From positions 62,001 to 126,000 of the forward strand of contig JAFUEP010000030.1 of NCBI GenBank assembly GCA_017470345.1: 64,000 nucleotides of DNA, written 5' to 3'. The notes beneath the pieces are model-generated. The model did not search any database. It worked only from the letters and a program-made list of their open reading frames with translations, and was not told where the DNA came from. The stretch comes from Prevotella sp. (lineage in GTDB: Bacteria > Bacteroidota > Bacteroidia > Bacteroidales > Bacteroidaceae). Below are positions 27,533 to 39,100 of the stretch, one piece after another (position 1 is the stretch's first letter; each line of letters begins with the position of its first letter). Position numbers and translations under genes: made by a program.

Positions 27533-29327
27533 GAGTGGGAGTGATGGCGTACTTCTGCTTGAAGTTGCGGCCGAAAGTGTTGAGACTGGGGAATCCGCTA
27601 TTACGTGCCACCTCGGCAATGGAGAGGTCGCTACGCTCTGTGAGCAGCTTGGCAGCATAAAGCAGACGACAGTCGGTGAGGAACTCGATGAGCGACTTGT
27701 AGGAACTTCCCTTAGCGAAGGCTGCTCCTATGCGCTCTTTCGGCAGGGAGAAACGATCGACAAGAGCCTGACGGTCGAGCTGCGGGTCAAGAAAGAGTTT
27801 GTCGCGCATAATGATTTGATAAAGATACGCGAACAGATCCTTGTCGGAGAGGTTGGCTAGGGAAGCATTACCCGTCGGCAAAGATGGTTCGCTTTCTTCT
27901 CCGCCGTCCACTGTAGTCATCAGATGCTTCAATGCTTCATACTTGTCCTTGTAGTCGATAGCCTCTGCAATCTCACGTGCCAACACGCGGTTTTTTCTGG
28001 ATGTCTCGCGCCGCTTGTAAAAGAAGTATGCAGCGAAGGCGATGGCAGCGAGAAGGCCTGCACTGATGAACCATGCATAGATGGTCATGATGTGCGCTTC
28101 GGTCTCAGCCTGCTGTCGAGCCTGTTGTTCCTCCTGCAGGTGGTAGACGGTGGCTAGCTCGTTGAGCTGCTCACGCTGGTTGCGCTGGCCGAGGCTGTCG
28201 CGAATGATGTGACCTCGGTTCATGTAGCCGATGGCTTCGGCCAGACGGCCGCGCATCTGGGCGGCGGTGCTGCGAAGGCCGAGACGGATAAGAAAGTTGT
28301 AACTGATGGTGTCGTCGTCGGCCATGCTGGCATCAAGGCGGGCCATCGCCTCGTCGAAACGCTGGAACTCCCCAAGGTGGTGGTAGGCGGAGATCATCAT
28401 GCGGTCGCAGTCGATGGTCTCACTCCACTTGGTCTTGAACATCTCGGCCTCGGCCTCACGGGCCTTCATGAGTAGTTCGGCACGTGCAACCGGTTTTAAC
28501 TCTCCTGCTTCTGCCGACGTGTACTGACGGGCGTAGGCTGTGGTCTTGAAGGCCAGCGTCTGACCGCGGGCAAAGTCCTCGAACTCCTTTGGGTCGAAGC
28601 CTTCGGGCATGCCGTCGAAGCGGTCGGTGTGCTGGACAAACTCATCGATGTTCTTCAGTGTTTGCTCACACAGTTCCACCATTTCGCCGTAACGCTTGTG
28701 GTCGAGCAGAATGTGCTGAAGGTGCCCCGCAGTGTTGTAGCTGGCTATCATGCTGTTGAACGTATTCATCTGCCACAGCTCGTCGATGGTCTTCTGCAGG
28801 CGGCCGATGCTTTCGTCGGTTTTTCCTTCGCTTGCCATGACAGAAGCGATATAGCCTTCCATTTGCCCGACGTCTGAGGACAGGCCTACGGCACGTGCCA
28901 GCCGTGCAGTCTCGGTGGCATAGCGGATGAGGGTGGCATTGTTGGCTGTAGTATATTCGATGGAGACGAGCAGCTTGTAGATATTCTCCAGCGTAAAGGA
29001 GTCGGTGCTCAATTCGGCGTCAGGGAGGTTCAGCAGGTCGAGGCATGTCTGGCGGGCCTGTGCATAGTTACAGAAACCGCCGTACTGTGTGATACCCTTC
29101 AAGTACTGTCCCCTCAGCCAAGTGATGTTGCCTATGGCGACGGCAGAGTCAATCAAAACCATAGCGCGGTCGGGGTCAGTGAGGTGGATGCTCATGGCTT
29201 TGGCCTCGGTGTAGACAGTGTCACGCCCATCTCCCTGCTTGTTGGCTCCTTGTTGGTGACTGTCAGTACAACCTGCCAGCATCAGCAGTAAGGTAAAACC
29301 GATGAAGTGTATTCTTTTTCTTTTCAT
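27504..29327 (-). CDS. Membrane-spanning TPR-AraC transcriptional regulator, copy 2
   Basis: The 607-residue protein begins MKRKRIHFIGFTLLLMLAGC, a lipoprotein-like export signal. A longer reading from 29465 covers a simple repeat and hides this signal. Residues 30-410 form TPR-like helical repeats (SVAIGNITWLRGQYLKGITQ, CLDLLN). A membrane span lies near 420 (FISAGLLAAIAFAAYFF). It is followed by the juxtamembrane helix KNRVLAREIAEAIDYKDKYE. An AraC-type HTH domain closes the protein at about 509-605 (DLSIAEVARNSGFPSLNTFG, RNFKQKYAITPTQFREQQ). I infer a periplasmic sensor with a cytoplasmic DNA-binding domain that activates the cassette directly downstream. How the N-terminal lipobox and the membrane span coexist is unresolved. 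Confidence 0.85.
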   Translation of the reverse strand: MKRKRIHFIGFTLLLMLAGCTDSHQQGANKQGDGRDTVYTEAKAMSIHLTDPDRAMVLIDSAVAIGNITWLRGQYLKGITQYGGFCNYAQARQTCLDLLNLPDAELSTDSFTLENIYKLLVSIEYTTANNATLIRYATETARLARAVGLSSDVGQMEGYIASVMASEGKTDESIGRLQKTIDELWQMNTFNSMIASYNTAGHLQHILLDHKRYGEMVELCEQTLKNIDEFVQHTDRFDGMPEGFDPKEFEDFARGQTLAFKTTAYARQYTSAEAGELKPVARAELLMKAREAEAEMFKTKWSETIDCDRMMISAYHHLGEFQRFDEAMARLDASMADDDTISYNFLIRLGLRSTAAQMRGRLAEAIGYMNRGHIIRDSLGQRNQREQLNELATVYHLQEEQQARQQAETEAHIMTIYAWFISAGLLAAIAFAAYFFYKRRETSRKNRVLAREIAEAIDYKDKYEALKHLMTTVDGGEESEPSLPTGNASLANLSDKDLFAYLYQIIMRDKLFLDPQLDRQALVDRFSLPKERIGAAFAKGSSYKSLIEFLTDCRLLYAAKLLTERSDLSIAEVARNSGFPSLNTFGRNFKQKYAITPTQFREQQEQS

Positions 29328-29348
29328 AGGTACCTGTGTTTGTGGATG

Positions 29349-29356
29349 CAAAGGTA
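29349..29356 (-). promoter_or_regulatory. -7 element of regulator copy 2
   Basis: TACCTTTG on the minus strand, 22 bp upstream of the start codon. No TTTG is found at the expected -33 position, because an AGAATGAAG-type simple repeat occupies it. Confidence 0.5.
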
Positions 29357-29429
29357 CAAAGAAAAATGAAGAATGAAGCATGAAGAATGAAGAATTTTGA
29401 TTCCGCATGACAAAATTATACGAAACAGT

Positions 29430-29461
29430 GCCAGCGGTTGACTCAGATGTCAGCCGCTGGC
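29430..29461 (-). terminator. Terminator of cassette 1
   Basis: GCCAGCGG/CCGCTGGC arms extended by TGAC/GTCA through one wobble give a stem of about 13 bp with a 6-nt loop. It lies 22 bp after the dockerin gene stop. The T tract is weak. Confidence 0.6.
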
Positions 29462-29482
29462 ACAAAGTGATGAGGAGCTGTA

Positions 29483-30103
29483 CTATAGAACGCTATTGAC
29501 GATGGCCACAGCATCAGCAATGGTGATCTTTCCGTCATTGTTCACGTCGGCAGCAGTCTTGACGAAAGTTGCCGGCGGCGTACCTACGATGTAGTTTGCA
29601 ATGGCTACCGCGTCAGCAGCGTCCATCTTGCCGTCGCCATTGACATCGCCAAGTATCACTGGATCCTTCAGTTTGATGACATAAGGGGCATCCAAGCCTA
29701 CGATGGCGTTTGCCTCGAAGTTGAGTCCCTGGTCAACGACGTATATTTTTCCGCCGGTATAAACCTTGAAGAAGATGGGCGTTGAACCCTCGCCATAGAC
29801 GGTGATGAACGCCATGTTCTGCTGGGTGGGGTCTACGACGTCCTTTCCCCTGATTCCATCGCTGGCATACACGGCCACAAGAGCTTCAGTGACAATCTGT
29901 CCCTTCTTGTTCTCCACCACTGCCGTGAGGCTCATGTTGTTGCTGTACTTGTGGCTGTCCACAAAATCGAAGATGCCGTTAGGGTCTACTCGATCGTTTA
30001 TCTGCTCGTCGGTCTCTTCCTGAGCACTTGCTGCGGCAGGCCATATTATCAGGCCTGCCATCAGCACGAGCGTCCATTTGATTGCTTTTTTCATATTGCG
30101 CAT
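29483..30103 (-). CDS. Secreted dockerin-tailed small protein, cassette copy 1
   Basis: The 206-residue paralogue of the protein at 16700-17320 differs at only about 20 positions. It has a signal peptide ending ASAQ, the same middle module (VDSHKYSNNMSLTAVVENKK), and a dockerin with calcium loops DVNGDGKMDAAD and DVNNDGKITIAD. It starts 4 bp after the giant's stop, as in the other cassette. A strong hairpin follows. Extracellular location and calcium binding follow from the family. The partner cohesin is not visible. Confidence 0.85.
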   Translation of the reverse strand: MRNMKKAIKWTLVLMAGLIIWPAAASAQEETDEQINDRVDPNGIFDFVDSHKYSNNMSLTAVVENKKGQIVTEALVAVYASDGIRGKDVVDPTQQNMAFITVYGEGSTPIFFKVYTGGKIYVVDQGLNFEANAIVGLDAPYVIKLKDPVILGDVNGDGKMDAADAVAIANYIVGTPPATFVKTAADVNNDGKITIADAVAIVNSVL

Positions 30104-30107
30104 GTTT

Positions 30108-33100
30108 TTACTTCTTCACTCTCTTCTGTCCGTTCTCGATGTAGACTCCCTTCTTCAGGGTTGAGCGCTGCACGCCTTCTGTCTGGCGGTATACTCGTCT
30201 TCCCTGCAGGTCGTAGAGCTCGCTGCCGGCGGTGTCGCCATTCACGCTGTTAATGCCTGTAACAACGGCATTCAGGATAAATGGTTCGTCGATGGTGCCT
30301 ACGATGGCATTGCTGGCATATTCCAGCGTAGCATCGCAGTCTGCCACTGAGCTGCCATCGGCCATGCGGAAGGTCAGCTGCGTGCGTGCGTCTCCAGGTA
30401 TGGTCAGGAAGAGGAGTCCCTCGTCGTCGCTGATGCCTGCTGCGCGGCATTCCTCACCTGCGAATACGCCAACTTCCACTCCGCTGGCAGGCAGTCCGTT
30501 CTGCATCACCTGTGCGATGACCGTCATGTTTTCGGCATAGTTGTGGAAGTCGACAGGTGTGAAGAAGGCGGGTTGCTCCACATACTCTTGGTACATGCGT
30601 GCTCCGGCTGCGACCGTTGCCTTCGGATAGTGGAACGGGCGGGCCTCGGACACCTTGATCATGTAGCCTTGTCCGGGGATGAGCGAGGTCAGCTTGCCCT
30701 TCCACTTGCCGTTCATGTATGTTGCAAACTTCGCCTGGCCCTTTACATAGTCGCCGTCCTGCGGGTTCATGTCGGCGAGTGCGTCGGTGACGCTCATGGT
30801 CTGCGAGGCGTTGTATGCCACCCAGTTCCATCCTGCGCTGAGGGCGATAGGCTTTTCCTGTGGGTTGACCTTCTTTCCAGTGAGGGTGATGGTGCGTGCC
30901 TCGTTCATCTTCACCTGATACATCGACTGGCTGCCCAGCGAGAACTGCTTTCCTAACCATGAGCCGTTGGAGTAGCTCAGGTAGCGCTGCTGGCTTTTCA
31001 CGATGCTGACGGCATCTTTCACTGAGTTGAAGACGACGGGTACCGTCAGGTCATCGGGCTCGACGAACAGCGAGAACCATGTCCATCCATTGCCCAGCGC
31101 GAGCATCTGCTCCTGCACGTCGACAGCGGAGAGCTGCAGTGGGGTATAGAAGTCGCCCACAAGGGTGTTCGACTCGTACTTCACCTCCTGGCTTGTCTGC
31201 ACTACAGGATAGGTCTCGCCGGTTGATGCGTCGTAGACTTTGAACTTCACTTCTTTGCCGGCATCGCTGCCGTTGCCGTAAATGTCCATCATCACGAGGT
31301 AAACATCGAAGTCTTCGTCATACTCTGGATGTGCCACTCCGCGGCACTCATCATCGATGAATGCAGCCACGATGTCATCAGCATCCTCGCTGGGCACACC
31401 GAGTATATCAAGGCTTGCTACGAGGTTCTCCGATCCATCGAAGGCGGTCTCATCGACAGCCCAGTCGGGCTCATCGCCACGCACAATGACGGAGATGGTC
31501 AGCGGCACTTCGATGCCGTCAGTACCAGTAAGATAGATGGTCTCCTCGTACTTACCGATAGGCGTTGCCTCTGTGACGGTGAAGGTGACCTTCGTCTCGG
31601 CCAACGGGTTGGTAGTGCCACTCTCCGTGCTGGCTGTCAACCAAGCCGGCATACCGTTGAGTGTCCACATCTGCATCGTGCCGCCCTTGTTGACGATGGT
31701 GGCAGTGACGGTGCTCGAGCTATTTGCCTTCTGATCCACTGCCAGTTCCTCATCCTTCCAGACGAGTGTGTTGCAGTTGACGAAGGCGCTCCAGACGGCG
31801 GGCAAGGAGTAGTTGCCGTTCTCGTCGCTCACGTCTTGAACGCTGAAGTTCAGCGTTGTGCCTTCGATGGTGGCAGGATCCTCATCGATGTTGATGACAA
31901 TCTTCGTGTCAGAGGCCACATATGAGAAGCTGACGTTGGTTTCCGTTGGCTTCGTCCGTAGTGCGGGTGCCTCGTCGGTGTAGTTGAGCGTTGTGGGCTC
32001 AGAGTTGGGAGTGACGAGCTGGGCCACCTTTCCGCTGCCAGTGAGGTCGTCGGGTATAGTGAGGGTAATCGGCTGGTTGTTGCCGTCGAGCCCCTTCTCC
32101 TCGAAGGGGAAGTAGGCCATCAGACCGCTTTCCTTGCCTCCTAGTCGCACCTTGCGGTTACTGCTCAGCTTTTCGGCATTGAGTGTAGCGCCCCAGATGC
32201 GGAGCTCGTCGATCTGCCCCTTGAACAAGCGGTCATAGCTGTAGTCGATACCGGTGGCGAACGTCGTGCGGCGAACACCCATCAGCAGACGGTCGGAGGC
32301 TATCGTTCCTACGTTCGAAGCATTGGTCGTCAGCACACGTTGACCATCGACATAAACGGCGGCTGCACCCTGTCGCAGCACGTTGAGTGCCACATGGTGC
32401 CAGGCATTGTCGGTCAGGCTGGGGCTGTTAGTGGCAAGCACGGTAGCATCAGCATCGTTGTATGCCTGTTTGCCAGTCAGCTGCAGCTGTCCTGTTGCAT
32501 TCATCCAAAGGGCAACATCTCCCATCTGCAACAGCTGTGTCTCAGCGGTCTGCTTGTCGCTTCGCATCCAGAACTCAACTGCATAGTCATCGTCGGAGAA
32601 GATGCCTAAGTCAGCAGTTGGAACGGTCAGATAGTTGCTGCCGCTGAGTGCGACGGCCTTGTTCACATTGTTTAGGTACCATGTCTCGGCAGACATCGTC
32701 ATGTGGCGGTTGCGGGCATAATCGCGTATGCTGGTGCCCTCGCCTTCGTCCATCTTCCAGTAGCCGATGAGATGACGCGTCGACGGGTTCTTCGTCTTCG
32801 AGCGGTTCAGCAGTGCGGTAGACAGGTCGTGGGCCTCGTCCCAGAGCAGTAGCTCGTGGATGGCTCCGCTAAGGTTCTTACCCACAGCGATCGGTCCTGC
32901 GCCCTCGTAGGCAGCAACTGCGATGCCGTTGAAAAGTGTGATGGTCTTATCATCCGAGGCAACAGAAGCGCTGAGGTTGCCTCCTGCGTCGGCTTTCGCG
33001 TAGCTTAAGGTCAGGAAGGCCCACTTTGCGGTAGGTACAGAAGCGTTCGATGTATAGGTGTTGTTGCCCAGTGTGACTACGAGCTGGCCGTTAGCATTGG

Positions 33101-36100
33101 TGCCGATGGTCATCTTCGAGGCTCCCGATCCGTGGCTGAGGATGGTTCCTGCACCCTGGACGTTCACCCACATGTCGGCTGAGAAGTCCTTGCCGGCAAG
33201 CGTGATGCTGGCTTCGGTCTGGGCGGTTGTCTCAGTATCTTGCATGGAGAGAGCCGTTTCGTGGGCAATTTCTGATCCGTTGAGTACACCAGTCACGAAG
33301 AAGTTGGCCTCCTTTGTCAGCTTACCTCGGAGGATGGCCTCGTTAAAGGTTAAACTGATCTCGTCACCTGCCTGCAAGATGCCGTCGGCGGGTTCGGGCA
33401 GTCCGAGCGGAGTCGGGCGGCGCATATCCTTTGTCAGGGCAATCTCGTCGCTGTAGCGATATATCTCGTCATTACCGTAGATGCTGACAGAGACGCAGCG
33501 GAAGAGATAGTCGCCGTCAGGGTCTGACATATTGTAATGATAGGTGACCGAAGCGCCTGTGGCAGGTAGCAGCTCTTTGCTTTGGGAGACTTCACCCTTG
33601 TCGGTGACATACTCGTGGAGTATTGTCCAGTTGCTGTTACCTGGCTTCTTGTACTGCAGGCGGAAGGCTTTCAGTCCGCGGTAGTTGCGGTCGAAGCCCG
33701 AGAAGGTCAGGTCGAGGTTGGTACCCGTCTGCGTGTTCATCGTCGTGTTCGACAATGCGAAGTCGACGGGCGACGATGACGGCACGAAGTGTGCCGATAT
33801 CCTGACAGTGTCGGAGATGACGTCCCAAGTGCTTGTCGGGTCGAACTGACATTGCGAAGCGAGCACCACTGCGATGTTCTCATAGTCGAGGATGCTGGTG
33901 TTGGTCTGCTTCAGTTGCAACTGCTTGGTGACGGTCTGTCCGGCAGGAATCTTGATGATACGGCTGTCGGTGACGGGACGACCGTCAATCATCAGGTTGG
34001 CACCATAGGGGTTCGACTCATCGTCGACCAACAATCGGTAGTAGACATCCTCGTCGATTTCTGAGTTATTGCTTAGTCGCAGCGTGTAGTCAGCTGTGGA
34101 GCCAGTAGGAATGTCGCTCAGGATGGGCACGTCTACATTGATCTTAGGCACCTCGATTTGCATCGTGGCCTCCATGATGGTGGTGCCAGGTTTGTAGTAT
34201 TTGGTCTCAGTCTTTCCTTCGTACGGGCAGCAGGTCTGTCCGCCACGTGTGCGGAAGATGAGTCCGTGGTTGCCGTACTTCAGCACGTCGACCGACAGGG
34301 CATCGTCATCGCCATCCTCGGCGAGAGTGAAACTGAAGGTACGCTCGTGGTGGTAGAGCGTGTCGGTGACGTGATGCTCACCGCCAAATGTCTCGTCCTG
34401 GATGTGGATGTTGAATCCGAAGCTGTTGATGGCCAGTCCAAACGTGTTGTCGAGCACAAGGCCACCCGATATCGTCCAGTCGCGTGTCGTCGTGGTGTCG
34501 TTCTCCACCGTCGTCTCGTAGTTGTAGGTACTGCCGGAGTCGAACGAGAGGTTGTCGCCAACGAGGTATTTCTTACGATTCTGGAATGCCTTCACCTTCT
34601 CCATTTCGTTGTCATGGAGGCGGTCTTTCCAGTTGGTCACCTGTTGGTTGATCCATGCTACGGAGTCCTCACAATAGGCATCCTGTGGCGACTTGAAAAT
34701 CTTGTAGGTGCCCTCAGTGCCAAAATTAGCGTTCTCGGGCGAGAGGGTTGTGAGGTAGACCGTGTGATCGGTATTGTTGACGTAGCTGTCGATTTCCTTC
34801 TGCGTTTTGGTCTTCAGGAAATTCTTGCGCATCAGTTCGTAGTTGGGCAGCATGACGTTCTCGATGTAGTTCTGGGTGTACATGAACATCGTCTTGAAGT
34901 CAATGCTCGTCTGAATGATGTCATCCAGACCAAGGTCGACGGTGCCTGTAGCCTGACGTCGGAGGTCGAGGTTACGCACTTTTCCGAATATGAGGTTCGT
35001 AGAGTTGCCGATGAAGACATCGCCTTGGGCACCTACGTATTCGGGTGCGGCCGAGGTGCTGATGGTCTTGGTGACGCTAGTCGTCTCGGTCCACGTCGTA
35101 GAACTCTCATTTTCGTATTCCGTCTTGGCTCCAACCTCGAGGTCATCGCACGACTCGATGGATTCTACAGTTGCGATACCCGTACCGATGACGATCGCTT
35201 TCTCAAATCCGAAGCGATGTTTGAAGCTCAGCTGGGCACTTTCGTGGAAGGTTGTGCCGGTGACCTTGCTGGTGGTCTTCGACGAGCCGCTCTTCCACTC
35301 AGCAAACGAGTTGGTGCCTGGCGGGTCACGCAGGACCATGGTCACCTTCTCAGGACCTGCGGTAACGAAGTTATTGCCTGTCGGCAGGCTGCCCAGGATA
35401 ATGCCTTCCATACCGTCGCCACTCCAGGGGTAGAGGCGTCCGTCGATGTCGTATAGTATAGATATGGTACGCGTGTAAGGTTGAGAGATGTTGGGCAGAC
35501 CGGCCTTCCACTTGTAGGTGGCTTGGCCAAGGCTGTCGAGTACCAGCTGGTTTTCCTCCAAGCCGGCAGTGTCGCCAGGTTTGTGCTCGTCGATATTCTC
35601 GAAGTATACTTTCTGCTCGGAAGAGAGTGCGTTGCTGATGGTGACGACATTGCCAACCAGGGGCACGTGGTCAACTACATCGTTGTCAGCATTAATGTAT
35701 TCCTCGTATCCTTCGATGAGGAAGGTGTAGGGGTCGCCCTGCACGAACAGCGGGGCTTTGTGGTCGGTGACACCGTAGTTGTAGCTGACTGTACCGTTCT
35801 TTACGCTGTACACATTGTCGATTTTGAGCTCGCCCTGTTCGTCGGTCAGCGTGTAGCTGTCGATACCGAACGAACCGTCGTCGCGACCTTGCTGCTTGAC
35901 GGTGAACGTGGCATCAGCGTGGTAGACTTGATTGACTTTTGTGTTGTACTCGTAGAGCTCATAGCTCGAGCGGTCGTCGTTGTAGAGGGTGTCGCTGAGG
36001 ATGTAGTTCGGATTTGTCAGGTCGATTGTCATGGAGTCGCCCACCTTCATGTTGCTCTTCTTCACCTTCAAGCTATCGATACTATACTTCAGCGGAGGCA

Positions 36101-39100
36101 ACATAGCCGAGAATTCACCCGTCTCAGGGTCGGTCTCGATGATAATCTTCTGGCAGTCGACAATCGTCTTTCCGCCCTTGCGACAGGACGTGCTGGCGAT
36201 TCGCTCCGTTGAGGAGGCAATATCGACATCCTTCTCGTTGTTGACATACCTGAAAGTGCCCAAGGTGTCTTTCTTGACGACGTTCAGGCGGTATGTGTCG
36301 TCCTGCGGCGAGAGCACGATTCTGCTAACACCGAGATTGTTATTGCTCAAGCCGAAGCCAATGGGTTTGTCGCCCTGTATGCTGCCACCCACGATGCGAC
36401 CGGTGAAGTTGACCAATGTCTCGTCAAAGAAGTCCATGTTCTTCTTCTCGTCGTCGAAGGTTACTTTCTTGCCCGTGTTGTTGGGATCGGCAGGATAGCG
36501 TCCGCCATCCGCAAACACATGGCCGCTCTTCTCAACGCGTATGAAGTGATCGCCGATGGGCACACTGATGGTGTATGAGCCATCCTCGCCTGTCTGGATC
36601 ACCTCGCCGTCCTTGGCGCAGATGGTGCCGTCGACGTAGAAGAAGGCTCCCACGACGGGATAGTCAGTGCCGGCGTAGTACACCTTTCCGCTGACGGGGA
36701 ACGACGATACGTCCTCGAAGTCGACACCGCTGTGGTTCAGCGACGACATGCTGACGAAGCGCGACTGTGCAGAGGGCGAGAACTCGTGGATGCCCAGCGT
36801 GGGGATGATGGTGTAGCTGGTGCCTTCGCCCGAGAAGGGCACGCCACGTACAGTGTAGTTGCCGATGGAGTCGGTGTAGGCCATCAGGCTCAACTGGTTG
36901 TCAGAGGGAGTCTGATCGACGCTGGCAGCAGGCACCTTTGCCAATGCGTGGCGGCCGTTGGCAGCACCGTTGGTTTTCGAGAAATCGTAGGCCAGTGTCT
37001 GCGAAGCGATGCCTTCATCCAGTGGGTAGTAGATGGCCAGATTGGGCTCGTTGCCTGCCAGCGGGTGGTTGTAGTTCTGGGAAATTTCCTTGTCGCTCAA
37101 AGCTTTGGTGAAGAAGCGCACCTCGTCTATGAAACCGCGATAATTATTGGTATTGTCCATTCCCGCTACGTTTCCGACGACGATGTTGCTAGCCTGCTTG
37201 GCTTTATCCGTCCAATTAAATGTTGCGCTGATGAGTTTTGTCATCGTCGTGTCGGGCGTATGGACTACAATCTTCAGACTATCGACTGAACTGTTGTACA
37301 CGAGGGATACGTGGCTCCACTGATTGGCCGGGATGTAGACTCCCGATGACTTGTAGCCCTGCAACCAGGGTTGAAGCTGGAATCGTTTGTTATTGGTATC
37401 AGCTATCAGATACAGACTGAACACATTGTAGCTGTCGAAAACGATATAGCTTGTGCCGTTCGAATTCATTTCCTCAGAGACAGGGTTGAGGTACATCTGA
37501 ACGGAGAAATCGTCGTTGTAGAGTTGCCTGATGGTAGCGGTGTCGGTCTGATACTTAAGGCCTGCTCCTGCACCAGAGAGGCGCAGGGCATGCATGCCCG
37601 TTGTCAGGTTACCGTCGGTGGTCTGCTGCTTTAGCGTCACTTTGGCATCGCTGACAGCGGCTCCCGTGCCGTAGGTGACGCGTCCGCTGATGACACCCGT
37701 GGCGACGCTGAAACCGTCGACGGTCTCCTCTAAGCCTGGCACTCTCGTCTCGCCGTTCATCATCCAGACCGCCACCTTGTATTCGTTGAAGCTGCCGGGC
37801 AGGGCAGTCACGTCGTCGTAGCTATAGCTGGCAGCAGTGCCCGAGGTGGAGTAGACTTCTGCCCAGTCGCGTTCGCTGCCGCTGCCCAAGGGACGGCGGT
37901 AAATGGTGAAATAGGTTGTGTTGGAACCCACCTGCTTGACCATCCACCTTAGCTTCACCATGCTGCTGTAGGTACCTCGGGTGGCGGTGAACTCGGTCAC
38001 CTTCGACATGCCTTCGAGCTGTCCGGTGACGGGTTCCGTCTCGTAGGTCTTTCCCATCACGTTGATGCGTAGGCGGTAGTAGTAGGTGACGAACAAATCT
38101 AGGTCTTGCCTGTCCTCGAAGCTGCCGCCGGTGGTTTCCGGGCTATCGATGGGAATGGTTTTCATGGGCGTCCAGTCCTGCTTGTCGGTGGAACGTTCGA
38201 CGGTCAAGTTGACCGGCTGTGAGCCGCTGGCATTGTCGATTCCAAGATGCGACCATGAGAAAATGATCTTGTCTTCGTAGGTGTTGGAGGCCGACAAGTT
38301 GGAGAAGAATAGTTCTGGCCTGGAGAAATTGATCTGCTTCTCATACGTCAGCTCGCTACGTGTGGTGCCCGAGGGTGATCCTGTGGGCACGAACACCACC
38401 TTGTAGGTGTATTTCGTGTCGTAGGCAAGGTCGCTGGAGGTATCGTCATACGACCAGGGGTCATCGTAGGAAATGCCGCTTTTGAGCAGCTTCGTGTCCC
38501 TATAGACACTCCAAGTGCCTGCCTTGCTTCGGCCACCCGATTCGTCGGCTGTCCATTCGAGGTGAATATACTTGTCATAGAGGTGTTTGGCGTAGCTGAT
38601 GCTGTTGGCACGTACGAAGCCCGCAGCCGTCACCGGATACCACTGATAGATTTTCACCTCGGGCATCGTGGCGTTGCCGTAAATCTTTTGGTCGGTGATG
38701 ATGTACTCTACGTACTTCGACTGGCTTCCCCAGTAGTCAGTGCGCTCCTCGAAGCCCAGCTCCAGATCGGAGAACTTGCCCAGACCTTTCTTATATGAGC
38801 CATAGGTGGTGAGATTGTCAGTCCACCCCAGGGTATTGTTGGTGGCACCGTTGTAGGTACCCACCGTCGTGGGGCCGTAGTCGCTCTTCAGGTTGCCGCT
38901 GATCTTCATCTTCTGGTAGCCCGTCATCTCGGCCGTAGGGCTACTCACTCCCAGCGTTCCCATCGAGTTGAGCTTCAGGCGGCTGTCGGTGGCGCTGGTG
39001 GAGAATGTCACCTCTTTCCACCATACGCCGTCTTTGTTGGTCTTCCAGCGGCCTTTCACCTTGATGGTGTGGGCGGCTCCCACCTGCAGCTTGTTGATAA

